A stretch of DNA of 6,420 nucleotides from CBDUQP01 sp965369385 (GTDB lineage: Bacteria; Planctomycetota; Phycisphaerae; SM23-33), in NCBI GenBank assembly GCA_965369385.1, contig CBDUQP010000168.1, forward strand, positions 1-6,420, read 5' to 3'. The first letter of the stretch is position 1. The number at the start of each line of letters is the position of its first letter. Positions 6,402-6,420 of the stretch are shown here, one piece after another. The notes below the pieces were generated by a model. It saw only the letters and a program-made list of their open reading frames with translations, did no database searches and had not been told where the DNA came from. The position numbers and the translations under genes were made by a program.

Positions 6402-6420
6402 GTGGAACAGTTGAGCAGGA
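6402..6420 (+). CDS. possible start of a divergent gene cut by the window edge
   Basis: GTG 6402 opens a frame reading MEQLSR up to the end of the window. TTG 6411 lies in the same frame, with GAGGAG (6397-6402) 8 nt before it. AGGTGA (6393-6398) could serve GTG 6402. GTG 6395 opens another frame (MRSGTVEQ). Six codons cannot identify a protein. The placement just after a perfect palindrome would suit an autoregulated repressor, and an opening such as MEQLSR is compatible with LexA N-termini (M-x-x-L-[ST]-x-[RK]-Q). That is a guess, not an annotation. Confidence 0.3.

Noticed and set aside
5728..6414. 228-codon + strand frame over the 5' half of mutS2 and the right intergenic region
   Set aside because: Mostly antisense to mutS2, with no family resemblance and no ribosome binding site considered convincing.

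Overview
The window carries four recognisable protein genes and one short repeat cluster. It looks like chromosomal DNA from a diderm bacterium. Two consecutive LptF/LptG-type lipopolysaccharide-export permeases and a lipoprotein imply an outer membrane. The enlarged permeases, the MutS2 type and the intergenic repeat family would fit a planctomycete (Phycisphaerae-like) or a similar environmental lineage. That assignment is inference from general impression; no rRNA or other marker is present.

Left part, + strand (2-3436): the 3' part of an lptF-like gene, cut by the window edge, then lptG, then a 234-residue predicted lipoprotein. Gaps of 53 and 13 bp and a common direction suggest one operon. 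The permeases would form the LptFG pair that works with LptB to extract LPS from the inner membrane. Both have periplasmic regions much larger than those of E. coli. I do not recognise the lipoprotein.

Centre (3437-3687): a 251-bp gap between convergent genes. It holds a 75-nt imperfect palindrome (3450-3524) and a truncated third copy of the same unit (3566-3607). The motif begins TAGGGACGGTGCC and resembles REP/MITE-like elements. The hairpin may also serve as a bidirectional transcription stop.

Right part, - strand (3688-6225): mutS2. The ATPase core is intact, but there is no C-terminal Smr nuclease domain. In its place are three KOW/SH3-like modules. The first two come from a 108-residue tandem duplication of coiled coil plus KOW, and the third follows a Lys/Gly-rich linker. 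The start is best placed at a TTG (6225) with a good ribosome binding site. A perfect TATAAT lies just upstream.

Right edge (6241-6420): the mutS2 upstream region, a perfect 22-bp palindrome (6366-6387), and a Shine-Dalgarno-like stretch followed by possible start codons on the + strand. A divergent gene, possibly controlled by the palindrome, may begin at the edge. The best candidates for something undescribed are the Smr-less triple-KOW MutS2, the palindrome with its unseen neighbour, and the repeat element.
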